From: Axinella damicornis
Lineage: Eukaryota; Porifera; Demospongiae; Axinellida; Axinellidae
Reading direction: 5' to 3'
NCBI GenBank assembly: GCA_963931865.1
Contig: OZ007506.1
Location: forward strand, 11,285,301-11,349,300
Length of the DNA: 64,000 nt
The notes under the pieces are model-generated. The model saw only the letters and a program-made list of their open reading frames with translations, did no database searches and was not told the origin of the DNA. The position numbers and the translations under genes were made by a program. Below, piece by piece: positions 54,606 to 64,000 of this stretch (its first letter is position 1; every line of letters begins with the position of its first letter).

Positions 54606-54864
54606 GCTCTAGCCATGCATTAACTCAAGGACATGCATGCAGGGCTACAAAGCTAAGTACTATAAGCTTAACTACGTACAACTCAAGTAGCTTCGCTCGC
54701 CCAGATAACTTCCTAGTTCGCCTATTAACAGTCCGTCGCTCCCTGATTGCATCCGGTGCTCCCCGATTGCCAGCCCGATCGCTTCCGCTTCAGCCGCTGC
54801 TCCCCTATTGCGTCAGCTCTCACACCAGCTTAAAATCTTAATGTATTGATAGTGGTATAAGTTA

Positions 54865-55560
54865 ATGCTATCAAATGAATGTGTCTCCCACACGACTCTT
54901 GCAGAGACTATAATATATTACAGCAGGATGGTGGAGTGTGCCATTCTGTCATCAGATACTTACGCCCAGTGTGGACACCACACACACAAACAGACCGTGA
55001 CACAATCGAGAAAGTCCAGAAGAGGGCAGCAAGATGGATTAACGCTCGGTGGGACAGCTCAATTAAGAAATGGAGCAGGAGCTACGATGAGTCCCTGGCT
55101 GAACTTCCACTGGTCAGCCATAGAACAAAGACATTCTTATTTATCACTCTGTCAAATATATAAGGTAGTTAACCGATTAGATTGTATAAATTTTACAGAC
55201 TATTTTTCTCCTTGTAAAGCACCTCAAACTCGTTATTGTAAGGTTAACTCACTACAGTGCATGCCTTCTCGTGTAAATGCTTATTGATATTCCTTTTTAT
55301 TAACGCATCTTTTATTTGGAACTCATTGCCTGTACACATTTCTTCTGCACTTAACGGTACATATGCTGCATTTAAATCCTCTCTCGTTCTGTACCTAGGC
55401 CTGACTTTGTTTTAATTTCTTTTATGTACCCTGTTACTGTCTTCTTTTTGTATGTTCTTTTATGTTTGGGGAGCACACTTCATAGGCTGTCGTCAGCCTC
55501 AATGTGTACCCATTCTGCTTGCAGATAAAATTTAGTTCAGTTCAGTTCAGTTCAGTTCAG
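54865..55560 (+). mobile_element. 5'-truncated LINE with (GTTCA)n tail
   Basis: C-terminal end of a jockey/CR1-like ORF2: RPVWTPHTQTDRDTIEKVQK and RAARWINARWD, then after a shift SYLSLCQIYKVVNRLDC, then after a second shift at T5 (55294-55298) INASFIWNSLPVHISSAL and AAFKSSLVLYLGLTLF with a stop near 55413. The 3' region 55465-55560 is the part shared with 449-541 and ends in (GTTCA)n. Two of the frame breaks are single-base. Confidence 0.8.
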
Positions 55561-56000
55561 TACGTACGCTTCAGCTGCTGCTCGCGCGCTCCCCGATCGC
55601 GTACGCTTCAGTGTTTTTTTTCTATAACAATTTTGCAACAATGCAAGGGTACATGAATAGCAATTGCTAACATGATAATGCACCCAGACAGAAGTCCAGT
55701 TAAATTTAAAGCCAGGAGGGCCTATTAGTCAGGAAGATATGAATAACTACTAGTGGAGAGTTTCATCACAGTGTTTTATAGTGATAGCTAACAGTGGCAA
55801 CAGATGGAGATCCTTACTGGACATAAATTTCAGTTGCTGTTGCTCGATTGCGTCCGCTTCAGCTGCTGGTTCCCCGATTGCGTCTAGACTAGTGACACGC
55901 GTGCGCCCTCCGAACCTTGAACTAAATGTGATAAACAGGCCATAGAAGTCACAATGCCATCGTTATGTCTGGCTCAGATCAGTTAAGGTTACGGGTACCC
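55561..56000. other. Spacer with LINE tail fragment
   Basis: GCCAGGAGGGCC and TTAGTCAGG at 55709-55735 resemble the 3' tail of the minus-strand LINE at 47130. TGCTGCTCGCGCGCTCCCCG-type segments (55575, 55850) echo 54745-54790. No gene. Confidence 0.4.
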
Positions 56001-56001
56001 A

Positions 56002-57081
56002 CGTACTGTATGGGGTGCCATTTGTGTCAAAACTACATTGTGAGTCGATGGATGGTTAATACGTCGACATACAGCTTGCAGGGCGACGAATCTATAAGCA
56101 GTGTCTGTTCAGAGGCGACGAATATGAACTGAGGCGATGACTCTGTGAAGCAGCGTCAGTTCTGAGGCGACGAATATGAACTGAGGCGGCTGAGGCGACG
56201 ACTCTGTGAAGCAGCGTCAGTTCTGAGGCGACGAATCTGAGAAACAGCGTCAGTTGTGAGGCTACGAATAGCTATGAACGGAGGCGCGAATCTTTCCGAG
56301 GCGACGAATCTTTCCGAGGCGACGAATCTTTCTGAGGCGACGAATCTGCATGACTCACTACCATAGATAATAGAGCGTAAATATTATCTATGTCACTACT
56401 GACTGACGGAGACGATGAATAGTAAATAAATAAAAAATATTAACAAAAATTATTAAGAAAGTGGGTGTGAATCGTATCGCGCATGCAACAAACAGCTTCC
56501 TCCAACTCGCGGCCCGGGCTGTGAGAGACATAATGAAAATCATGACAAAATTACATTCAACGATACATGTACATGCAGCACAAGACAAATTTATAATGCT
56601 TAATGTCCACCTCTAACTGTACTCTCTCGTCCCTCTTAAGCAAGTTCTTTGCCACTGTATCCATTAAATTGTTATAATGACATAGAAAGGCCAGGAGGGC
56701 CCATTAGTCAGGTAACAATGTAACTGCACATGTACAAACAGACTAGGTATGGCTCGAAAGTACAGTCACACCCATTTCCGGCCTCAGTCATTCAGATTCG
56801 TCACCTCAGTCAGATTCGTCGCCTCGGAAAGATTCGTCGCCTCAGAAAGATTCGTCGCCTCGGAAAGATTCGTCACCTCAAAAAGATTCGTCGCCTCAGA
56901 AAGATTCGTCGCCTCAGAACTGACGCTGCTTATAGATTCGTCGCCCTGCAAGCTGTACGTCAACGTATTAACCATCCATCGACTTAGTCTCGGTACCAGA
57001 CTCTTCGCGCGAAGAGTCTGGTACCGAGACTACCATCGACTCACAATATAGTTTTGACACAAACGGCACCCCATAGTACTG
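56002..57081. mobile_element. Foldback with tandem GAGGCGACGAATCT arms
   Basis: The outer arms are inverted copies: GTACTGTATGGGGTGCC and ATTGTGAGTCGATGGATGG at the left, their inverses at 56930-57081. Inward of each are tandem arrays of GAGGCGACGAATCTTTCC-like units (56085-56350) or the inverse (56785-56930). The 430-bp centre includes a LINE 3' tail at 56640-56715. Terminal inverted arms made of short tandem repeats recall FB-type elements. A 48-bp palindrome has inserted into the right arm. Confidence 0.85.
56985..57032. mobile_element. Perfect 48-bp palindrome inserted with 9-bp duplication
   Basis: TAGTCTCGGTACCAGACTCT begins a 24-base half that is exactly inverted in the second half. 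CCATCGACT lies directly on both sides (56976-56984 and 57033-57041). The left arm of the foldback (around 56039-56062) has the same sequence without the insert and with one CCATCGACT, giving an empty-site control. Confidence 0.95.
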
Positions 57082-57084
57082 TGC

Positions 57085-57655
57085 AATAACAGCAACTACA
57101 TTCATGCAGCAATGCCAATTCTTAGGAACAAAGCGGGTGCTGGACTCGAACCTATTCAGACCAGCCTACTGCTTGAAAGACGAACTTCCTGCAGAGGCGT
57201 GGCTACCTGGACACTTTGGCCCCTCCCACAGACGTGTATAAATTCTGAACGCATGCGACAAACCATGCAAGCTCTGGACATAGGACCGGAATTGTATAAT
57301 TATACCAATGGACGAGCAGTCTTTGTATTGTGTGTTGTGCTTGGATGATAACGTACGATTTTCAAGGTTTGATGTCTATATGTGACTTTGTCTCACGAAC
57401 CCCAACACCTATGGACATGGGGGTGCAGTAGCAGCTAGAGGAAGGATTGGTCTTTCAAGTGGTCTGTTTATGTTGGGTTATAACCCTACTATTAAATTTG
57501 AAGCTCCAGGCATCTGAAGCCCTCCACCACACCCCAGCAGAGTGGCCATGATAGTCTCCAGCCCAGATCCATGTCGAGAATTGACCCTGGCCAAGTCCAC
57601 CCACTGAAGAACAGTCTGGCCGCGGCCGACTTTCAACCACTGGCAATTATTACTG
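57085..57655. other. Non-coding spacer
   Basis: The short frame at 57112-57348 has no recognisable motif. Confidence 0.35.
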
Positions 57656-57660
57656 CACAG

Positions 57661-57734
57661 TGACTCGTTCCCAGGCCTCCACGCCCAGCTTTTGTCGCTT
57701 TCGTACTGGGCGTAGAAGCCTGGGAACGATGCTA
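57661..57734. mobile_element. Palindromic mini-element, decayed
   Basis: CTCGTTCCCAGGCCTCCACG and the right part GTAGAAGCCTGGGAACGATGC form a hairpin of the TAGCC family with worn tips; flanking 9-mers no longer match. Confidence 0.65.
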
Positions 57735-58245
57735 AGTGTTAATCCATAGGTGTACGTATACAGCAGGCCTCGTTCCCCAGCCCCGCCCCCGCCTAGCCTA
57801 GCGCCTGTGGATGAGCCCCTCTACCAATCTAACGTTGCTTCCAAATTCCACCTCCTCTGCTAGGGCGTAGAGCTTCACTCTTCTACACTGGGCCGTAAAA
57901 TGGGCTGGTTAGTTCTGTCATTTTGGAACACAACGTGCATTGTATTATAGCATGGATATAATATCCATGATTATAGGAAGGCGGGCCCACGTGTGTGACC
58001 TTTGAACCTCTGAATCAAGCGATCAAGAGCTTCTGTAGACACGATCAATCGATCAAGGCCTTTTTTGGAGACGATCAAGCGATCAAGGCCGATTTTCACC
58101 GATCAAGATTCTTGATCCCGATCGCACGAGAGGCATCCATGATCGATCGAGCGACTTGCATTACGTCATGCAAAATGAGTGATTCGCATGCATGCGCGCG
58201 CTCCGGCCGGCCAGAGCTAGAGGCGCCTAGGCCTGCTCCGTGAGT
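57735..58245. other. Non-coding spacer with GATCAAG repeats
   Basis: GCGATCAAG and GATCGATC words recur at 58015-58145. No gene supported. Confidence 0.4.
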
Positions 58246-58249
58246 GTTT

Positions 58250-58385
58250 CCGTTCTCAGGTCCGTCTCCGTTCCCGGGTCCGGGTGCATTTCCGTTCCCG
58301 GGTCCGGGTACATTTCCGTTCCCGGGTCCGGGCGTATTTTCGTTCTCGGGTCCGGGCGAATTTTCGTTCTCGTGTTCGGAGTGTC
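58250..58385. repeat. Tandem repeat, unit about 30 bp
   Basis: Four to five copies of TTCCGTTCCCGGGTCCGGG with GTGCAT/GTACAT/CGTATT variants. All frames are open through it. Confidence 0.85.
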
Positions 58386-58565
58386 TCTCTCGGCCACCAC
58401 AGCTTCAACTGCTGCTCCCCGATTACGTCCGCTTCGACTGCTGCTCCCCGATTGCGGATTCCCGGACACATTCTTCACGGAGTTCGAGGTTAAGTAAAAT
58501 AAATTAAAGTACGAAGGTCTCGCGTCACTATAGTCTAGTCCCGCCCCACGAACATCCCACTTCCG

Positions 58566-58681
<116 letters not shown>

Positions 58682-58720
58682 GTTAAAATCTTAATGTATT
58701 GATATATACATCACATCAAG

Positions 58721-58960
58721 TAAGGTAGGGCGGGGTAATTCGGGCCACGATATAGTACGGGGTAATTCGGGCCACTTCAACGTTGCAACAGGAAAGAAGC
58801 ATCCTTTTTATTCTTGCTTCTAGTGAGTTGTAGGCAGGTTGAGTCCCTGGATATACATGGCCAGAAGTTTGCCTAAAGTCTGTCCGTTATTAGTTACCGT
58901 TGACCTGAAGTTGAAGTGGCCCGAATTACCCCGTGGCCCGAATTACCCCGCCCTACCTTA
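58721..58960. mobile_element. MITE with TAAGGTAGGGCGGGG TIRs
   Basis: TAAGGTAGGGCGGGGTAATT at the left is inverted at the right (AATTACCCCGCCCTACCTTA). In each arm the 17-mer GGGGTAATTCGGGCCAC (or its inverse) occurs twice. It is 240 bp long. It lies immediately 3' of the stop codon of the KIF13B-like gene, so it probably forms part of that gene's 3' UTR or polyadenylation region. Confidence 0.88.
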
Positions 58961-58967
58961 GCTTGCA

Positions 58968-60360
58968 CTATACTTTTGGAAATTGCAAACGTCCACCACC
59001 AGAAGATCTTCTAGAACTACTTGAAATTGTTGGTCTACCAAGAAAGTTGGGGTTGGAGGCTACTCTCTGCTGTGAGAGAGGGGACTTGCCACTAGGAGGA
59101 CGGGCTTGCCAAGAGCTGGAGAAGAGGACTGGACGGTGATCTTGTCTCTTCGGACAAACATACCATGCTTGTCCTTGCACTTGGAAGTACTTTACACCTT
59201 TGACTACACCACTGTTCTTGCCTGCTGGGCCACGGGTGGGGAGAGGGAAGTGAATAATAATACCAGTGAGCATCAAAACTACATGTACTGGCTACACACA
59301 CAGTCCAAATCCATTGGTTGGTTAGTACAACAGTCACGGGCTGTCCTGACCTCAATGTACTACCTCCTACAGCACCCATATCATATCTCAGCCCCCCCCC
59401 CCCCCCCCCCCCCCCGTACTTAATTTTAAGGCTATGTGGGCAGACTTAGTGAGTAGAAATGGTTGCTCACGTGTGACAGAGAAATGAGGTGAGGGTGAGA
59501 ATTGGGATACCCAACAGGTACCCCAAGGCCATGCGAAACATTGAGGATACCCCACCCTACACTGTAACACTCCAGCTTACCGTATGGTCGATCGAAAGCC
59601 ACTCCTATCCACTCCCCTACTGCAAACTCTGTTTCTCCAATGAATTTCACTGTGGCAAACTTAAATCCTTGAGGGATTTCTACCATCACCTGCACGATCA
59701 CAGACAATAAAGAATCAGACAGAAGTCTATTTAAAACTGTACTTTAGGTCACATGATACACCATTTCAGGCCACATGACACAGTCACATGGCAATGACAG
59801 CTCCAATGTCATGTGTTCTTACCTTCTCTCCAATTGTAAAGGGTTGTGGCTGAGTAGGCACCTGCTTTGATGGTTCACTGAAACTTGAGCTTTCTGATTC
59901 AGTACTAGGTGCATGTATAGGCGAAGGTGCTCTCTTTCCTGCTCCAGTGGGTGAAGGGTCCCCCTTAGCTCCTGCTCCTCTCAAGGGGGATGGGCTACCT
60001 GTTGCCTGATGATGCCTGCTTCTCTCTAAGCTTGGGCTGACATTAGTACTGCGCGAGTGTGGAGAGGGGGGAGGTTTGTGCTTCACTGGTGCACCTGGGT
60101 CCAATACATCCCCCTCAGAATGACGTCTCGGGGAGGAGGGAGGTGGTGTGATGACTTCTTCGCTTCTTGTTACAGCCTGTTCTTGCTCATGTGAGCTCTC
60201 CTGCAACTGATGGGTGTGAAATCAACATGAGATATCCTGCTAAGATTTGCCACCAGAAGGCTTCATTTGGCCAGGCTTTTTATACACTGTACAGTAACAT
60301 CAAGCCCTGCTGATTATTCACGACACAGTGTCAAATCCCTATAAATACAACACCTAATGT

Positions 60361-60391
<31 letters not shown>

Positions 60392-62543
60392 TTATGTACC
60401 TAGTCTTCTTTTCAGATGTTTATTGCACAAAGAATGCAATGTTCAGAAAATAGAAGCTTGTTTGTGTAATGTGTATTAGTCGTACAGTCCTACTAAGCAG
60501 TCAGCGATGTTCACTAACTTAATTCGGAACCATTGGCTGCTAACAAAGATTGGTGGACGTATTGCATATTGCTGTAAACTATTTCGATGTTGGAGAAGGC
60601 TGAGAGGTTCTTAGAAACTGCAAAGGGGGGTTGTAAATCAACTACTACGATTCTATTGGCCATTCAAAGATGAGAAAGGTGTTAGTGACAAAACTAAATC
60701 AAGCCACCAGACGTTCTCCGCCATGGGGAATGGATGGCTGGACATGAGACTATTATCTACCAAGCTCTCACCTCCTCCTCCACCACCTCTCCCTCGTTGG
60801 AAGCTGTGAGCACAGAGGGTAACTCCAACAGGTCGATCCTCCCCTTCTCCCCTTGTCTCTGGTGGTGGCAGCAACACACCCTCACCCTCATCACCTTCAT
60901 GCTCCTCACTCTTCACACCACTTCCACCAGCTTCAACACCACTCTCCACGCCGGCTTCACTACCCTCACTCTTCACAACAGCATCACCGATGCCCTCACT
61001 CTTCACACTAGCATCACCAATATGCCAAATGCCTTCACTCTTCACACCTGCATCACTAATGCCTCACTCTTCATACTAGCGTCACTGATGCCCTCACTCT
61101 TCATACTAGCGTCACTGATGCCCTCACTCTTCATACTAGCGTCACTGATGCCCTCACTCTTCATACCAACTTCATTATCCTCGCCACTATCACCGATACC
61201 TTCACTCTGCACACCAGTATCACCGATACCTTCACTCTGCACAGCAGTATCACCGATGCCTTCACTCTTCACGACAGCTTCACCAGCACCCTCAACATCT
61301 TCACTCTTCACACCACTCTCTCCCCATTCAACACCTATTATCACCTCAGCCTCTACACTGGTCCCCACACCTTCAACATCTCCCCTTCCTGCTCTCTCCT
61401 CCGCTTCCCCTCCCACGCCTCCACCCTCTTCCCCAGCCACCTCTTCCGGGATTGTACTCAGCTCATTGCTCTCCTGTACGCCTACTGTGCGCAAGTCCCC
61501 AGCAACGATCCCACTCTCCTCACTCACAAGCACAGGTTCTGGGCCAAGCTCAGCAAGGTAAGATTTCATAACATTCGGGGGGGGGGGGCATGGTTTCCAG
61601 TTCCAGCAGTTGTCCCCTCTTCGTCCTCCTGAGGAAGACATATTGATGACAACATTTGGCTGACTGGCCAGTCTTCATATCCAGCCCTGATATCTGGGAG
61701 TGGTTGCCAAAGTAGGGGGAGCTTGTGGAGGGGTATGTCTCCTACGAGGAAATAAGACGAAAATGTAATACACAAAGGTGGTCTATACATGTGCCTTTGA
61801 AATATTGTATTTCATTGATCAAATCCCTCATACATGTATAGATGCCATCCTTGAATTGTAGCCATGCCCTTGGAAGCGCTTAATGAGATAGATGCCATTA
61901 TTGAAGAGTAGCTGTGGCTACTCACAATAGCACAAAACCTCATGCAGTGAAGCTGAAAGCAAATATCTACATGTAGCTGATAGTCATGCAGTCAAGTAAA
62001 GGGTGTGCTCAGTTTCCATGTACTGCTGTCTTCAGCACCATCACAAAAAGCTTCCAGCCAGCAATGAAAGCCATGCTGCCTCCAATGGATCACTTGTCAT
62101 GACACAGCTAGCCCTGTTCTCAAAGCTGAGCCAAATTGAGTTAAACGTTTGCCTCCATCAAATTGTTGCTGCCATCCAATAGTAGAAACACAAATTGCAT
62201 GATGAAATTATTAGCTGCGGTGTCTGATCAATGAAACACAGTACATACATGTAGCATGTACAAGTAAACGTACCGATGTCGGCCCGGCTGTGGGATTGTG
62301 GCTGTGCATGCAAGGGGAGGGCATGGGTAGGCTGTAAGGAGATCCTCACGACGACCTCATGGACACCTTCAGACTCTGAGGAAGAGGGAGAGGGACTTAC
62401 GGTAGCTGGGGTCATGTCTCCAAAGGGGGCTAGGCTGTAGCGCTTCTTTAGCGTTCGGCCAGTGCTCGCTAGTTTCTCTTTTAAGGCGACTTCCTGTGGT
62501 GTGTATGAGTGTACGTGTGTATGTGTGTGCATATGAGAGTGTG

Positions 62544-62633
<90 letters not shown>

Positions 62634-63417
62634 CGTGTGCATGTGCATGTGCAGAGTTGGACAGAGATACCGACATGGAGTTACAGAAACCAACAATCAT
62701 ATCAGAATGAAAACTTCAATGCAATATGATATGACTATCACTCAGTCTTCTGTGTGAATCCCTAGCCTCGTACCTAGGCCTTCTCATCCCACTGCAATGA
62801 GGCCTGGGAAGGACTGGGGATGAGGCAAGCAGATTCCTACAATACATTAGGGGCTCCTGATGATTACATGTATGCTGACCTGTTTCAATCTGTCGAGGGC
62901 AAGGATGTTTGAAATGGATGCCATGGCAGTTTTGAACTTCTCCACTGCATTCTCATCCTCGTCCAGTTCAACAAATGAAGGGTTGGCGGGGATCTTCGGG
63001 GGTCGCTGCATCCCTTCAGACTTCGGGATGCCTGCCACTACTTCGTACATCACACCACAGGCCGTTCTTGCATCCTATAGGACATTGATTACAACTAGTG
63101 CAGTGTTGTCCAGTCCTACAGTCCATAAAATTTAATGGCATAATGTGCTCCTTTATGCACCAAGGGAGAATAGTGCAGAACTATCCACTTGTACTCACCC
63201 GTGTCGACATAAATGCCTTCATGGTGGTACTGCCAAAGCTCATCCTCTTGTATACCCTGAGACAGATCCGTTTCCTCAAGAATAGCTCAATCCCTGGTGG
63301 ATGAGCAAGAATCATCCTGACCTTCAGGATGGCATAGACTCTGTCGTTTGAACTTGTCACTCTGTTTAAGCTACTGTTGTCGTGAACTGTGGAGTCCCAG
63401 GATGCTGTTGCTTTTGG
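58968..63417 (-). CDS. KIF13B: KIF13B/Khc-73-like kinesin-3, C-terminal half
   Basis: Kinesin-3 motors carry vesicles to microtubule plus ends; KIF13B and Khc-73 end in a CAP-Gly domain that binds tubulin tails. Minus-strand exons with GT-AG sites: 63417-63199 (SWDSTVHDNSSLNRV, LFLRKRICLRVYKRMSFG, the conserved kinesin-3 stalk module); 63074-62880 (CGVMYEVVAGIPKSEG, FKTAMASISNILALDRLKQ); 62493-62274; 61741-60772; 60206-59823 (Pro/Ser-rich); 59689-59581 (first half of CAP-Gly, FKFATVKFIGETEFAVGEW); 59221-58968 (GKNSGVVKGVKYF, stop). Exon phases agree where checked. Frame problems: G12 at 61577-61588, a missing C at 61062-61063, and GG at 59183-59184, after which the expected KCKDKHGMFVRRDKI is read in another frame. 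The motor and FHA parts lie beyond the window. These few homopolymer shifts may be assembly errors in a live gene. Confidence 0.82.
60361..60388. repeat. Poly-C tract, 28 bases, intronic
   Basis: C28 in the KIF13B-like intron between 60206 and 60772. A further C24 lies at 59392-59415 in the next intron. Confidence 0.9.
60955..61275 (-). repeat. Coding tandem repeat, KSEGI(S/G)DA(S/V) units
   Basis: Within the large exon of the KIF13B-like gene, 24-30-bp units encode about ten copies of a 8-10-residue KSEG motif rich in Lys, Ser, Glu and Gly. Three consecutive units are almost identical (61070-61160), indicating recent copy-number change. Confidence 0.8.
62548..62632. repeat. (GT)n microsatellite, intronic
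   Basis: About 42 GT units, read as CA on the transcribed gene's strand, just upstream of the 62493 exon acceptor. Confidence 0.92.
62763..62826. mobile_element. Palindromic mini-element, decayed, intronic
   Basis: TAGCCTCGTACCTAGGCC and GGCCTGGGAAGGACTGGGG with ATGAGGCA are worn ends of the TAGCC palindrome family, inserted in a KIF13B-like intron. Confidence 0.55.
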
Positions 63418-63429
63418 CTGCATGTGTGT

Positions 63430-63669
63430 GGGTGAGGGATGGAGGTAGGGAGGGAGGGAAGGAGGGAGGGAAGGAGGGGGGATGGAGGGTGGGAGGGAGG
63501 GAGAGAAGGAGGGAGGGGGGATGGAGGGTGGGATGGAGGATGGAGGATGAAGAGTGGGAGGGAGGGAGGTAGGGAGAGAGGGAGGGATGGAGGGTGGGTG
63601 GGAGGTAAGATAGAGGGAGGGGAGGAAGGGATGAAAGGGGGGGGGGGGGGGGGGGGGGGAGAGAGAGAG
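63430..63669. repeat. (GGGA)n purine tract with G23
   Basis: GGGAGGGA-rich DNA with G23 at 63637-63659 and a short (GA)n. It lies upstream of the first visible KIF13B-like exon on the coding strand, hence in an intron. Confidence 0.9.
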
Positions 63670-63770
63670 AGAGAAACAGGGAGAGGGAGAAAGGAAAGGA
63701 AGCAGGGATGGAGGAGAGTCTATGAGCTGGTGTTACACATGTAGGTAAGAATGACATGAAAGCAAGTGAT

Positions 63771-63771
<1 letters not shown>

Positions 63772-63810
<39 letters not shown>
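63772..63810. repeat. Poly-C tract, 39 bases
   Basis: Longest homopolymer in the window. No gene is seen between here and the end at 64000. Confidence 0.95.
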
Positions 63811-63811
<1 letters not shown>

Positions 63812-64000
63812 TCATCAGAGGACGCATATCGGCCAATTTCCGTACATTTGTTGACCACACATAAATGCAGTAGTGCATGACCAATGTAACCACCTGGTTT
63901 GAATCAGCCAATTTCGTTTTTTTTCTCTCTTTCTTTATGCAAGAGTTGTAGTCAAATTCTTTTTTCCCCCCAATACACCCTATTTAGGCTAATTCACTAC

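Noticed and set aside
58227..58507. Overlapping ORFs on both strands near 58.3 kb
   Set aside because: A 30-bp tandem repeat lacking stops accounts for them.
60734..61561. 275-codon plus-strand ORF rich in Ser, Thr, Leu, Pro
   Set aside because: It is the antisense of the KSEG-repeat exon of the minus-strand kinesin gene, which has matching splice sites and phases.
62158..62757. Cys-Val and His-Thr rich ORFs, also at 12744-13040, 22714-23000
   Set aside because: They translate GT/CA microsatellites. Only the flanking KIF13B-like exon at 62274-62493 is real coding sequence.

Overview
The window is animal nuclear DNA. Exons are split by GT-AG introns, and there are metazoan-type genes: a kinesin-3 with a CAP-Gly tail, an ABCA-type ABC transporter, an Ig/EGF receptor, a TLD-domain gene and a PRMT9-like methyltransferase. 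There are also LINEs, a gypsy-type LTR element, tRNA-derived SINEs, MITEs, many palindromes, long CA/GT tracts and unusually long poly-C/poly-G tracts. The mixture, the short introns and the abundance of short foldback repeats suggest a marine invertebrate, most likely a demosponge. That placement is inference; no rRNA or mitochondrial marker is present.

Layout. 0-8 kb: repeats, unidentified exons, a broken PRMT9-like gene (about 4.0-4.55 kb), a TIR MITE (6.4-6.9 kb) and an inverted repeat (7.0-7.9 kb). 8.35-10.55 kb: a decayed DNA transposon with 32-bp TIRs carrying a Cys-rich gene. 11.2-14.2 kb: an OXR1/NCOA7-like TLD gene fragment. 16.7-23.2 kb: an ABCA fragment whose 4-kb intron has been colonised by transposon pieces and a MITE that carries a HIRAN-like gene fragment (second copy at 43.1-43.7 kb). 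23.7-24.6 kb: Ig-EGF-Ig exons with disabling changes. 25.0-29.25 kb: an old gypsy integrase into which a 2754-bp Gag-protease-only LTR retrotransposon has recently inserted (identical 235-bp LTRs, 4-bp TSD, and an apparent -1 frameshift signal between gag and protease). 29-46 kb: gene-poor, with SINEs, MITEs, palindromes, duplicated segments and G/C homopolymers. 46.7-49.45 kb: a G-rich minisatellite and a LINE that has lost its catalytic RT segment. 49.6-52.75 kb: a foldback element, then a 1.95-kb element with about 330-bp TIRs. 53.4-57.1 kb: a 48-bp satellite, a second LINE and a foldback with tandem-repeat arms. 58.7-63.4 kb, minus strand: the 3' half of a KIF13B/Khc-73-like gene.

The genes form no operon or pathway. 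The host genes look like separate neighbours, several of them truncated or frameshifted. Many single-base frame breaks lie in homopolymers (C6, A4, T5, GG), so some apparent pseudogenes may reflect uncorrected indels in the assembly. Substitutions such as a Trp-to-stop in an Ig core and a lost splice acceptor look like real decay.

The strongest unusual signals are (1) the young Gag-protease-only element with its frameshift site; (2) a family of 38-95 bp palindromes flanked by 9-bp direct repeats, one with an empty-site control inside the window; (3) the MITE carrying a HIRAN-like fragment; (4) the TIR transposon with a Cys-rich protein; and (5) the long-TIR element built from repeated ACGTAAAAT boxes.
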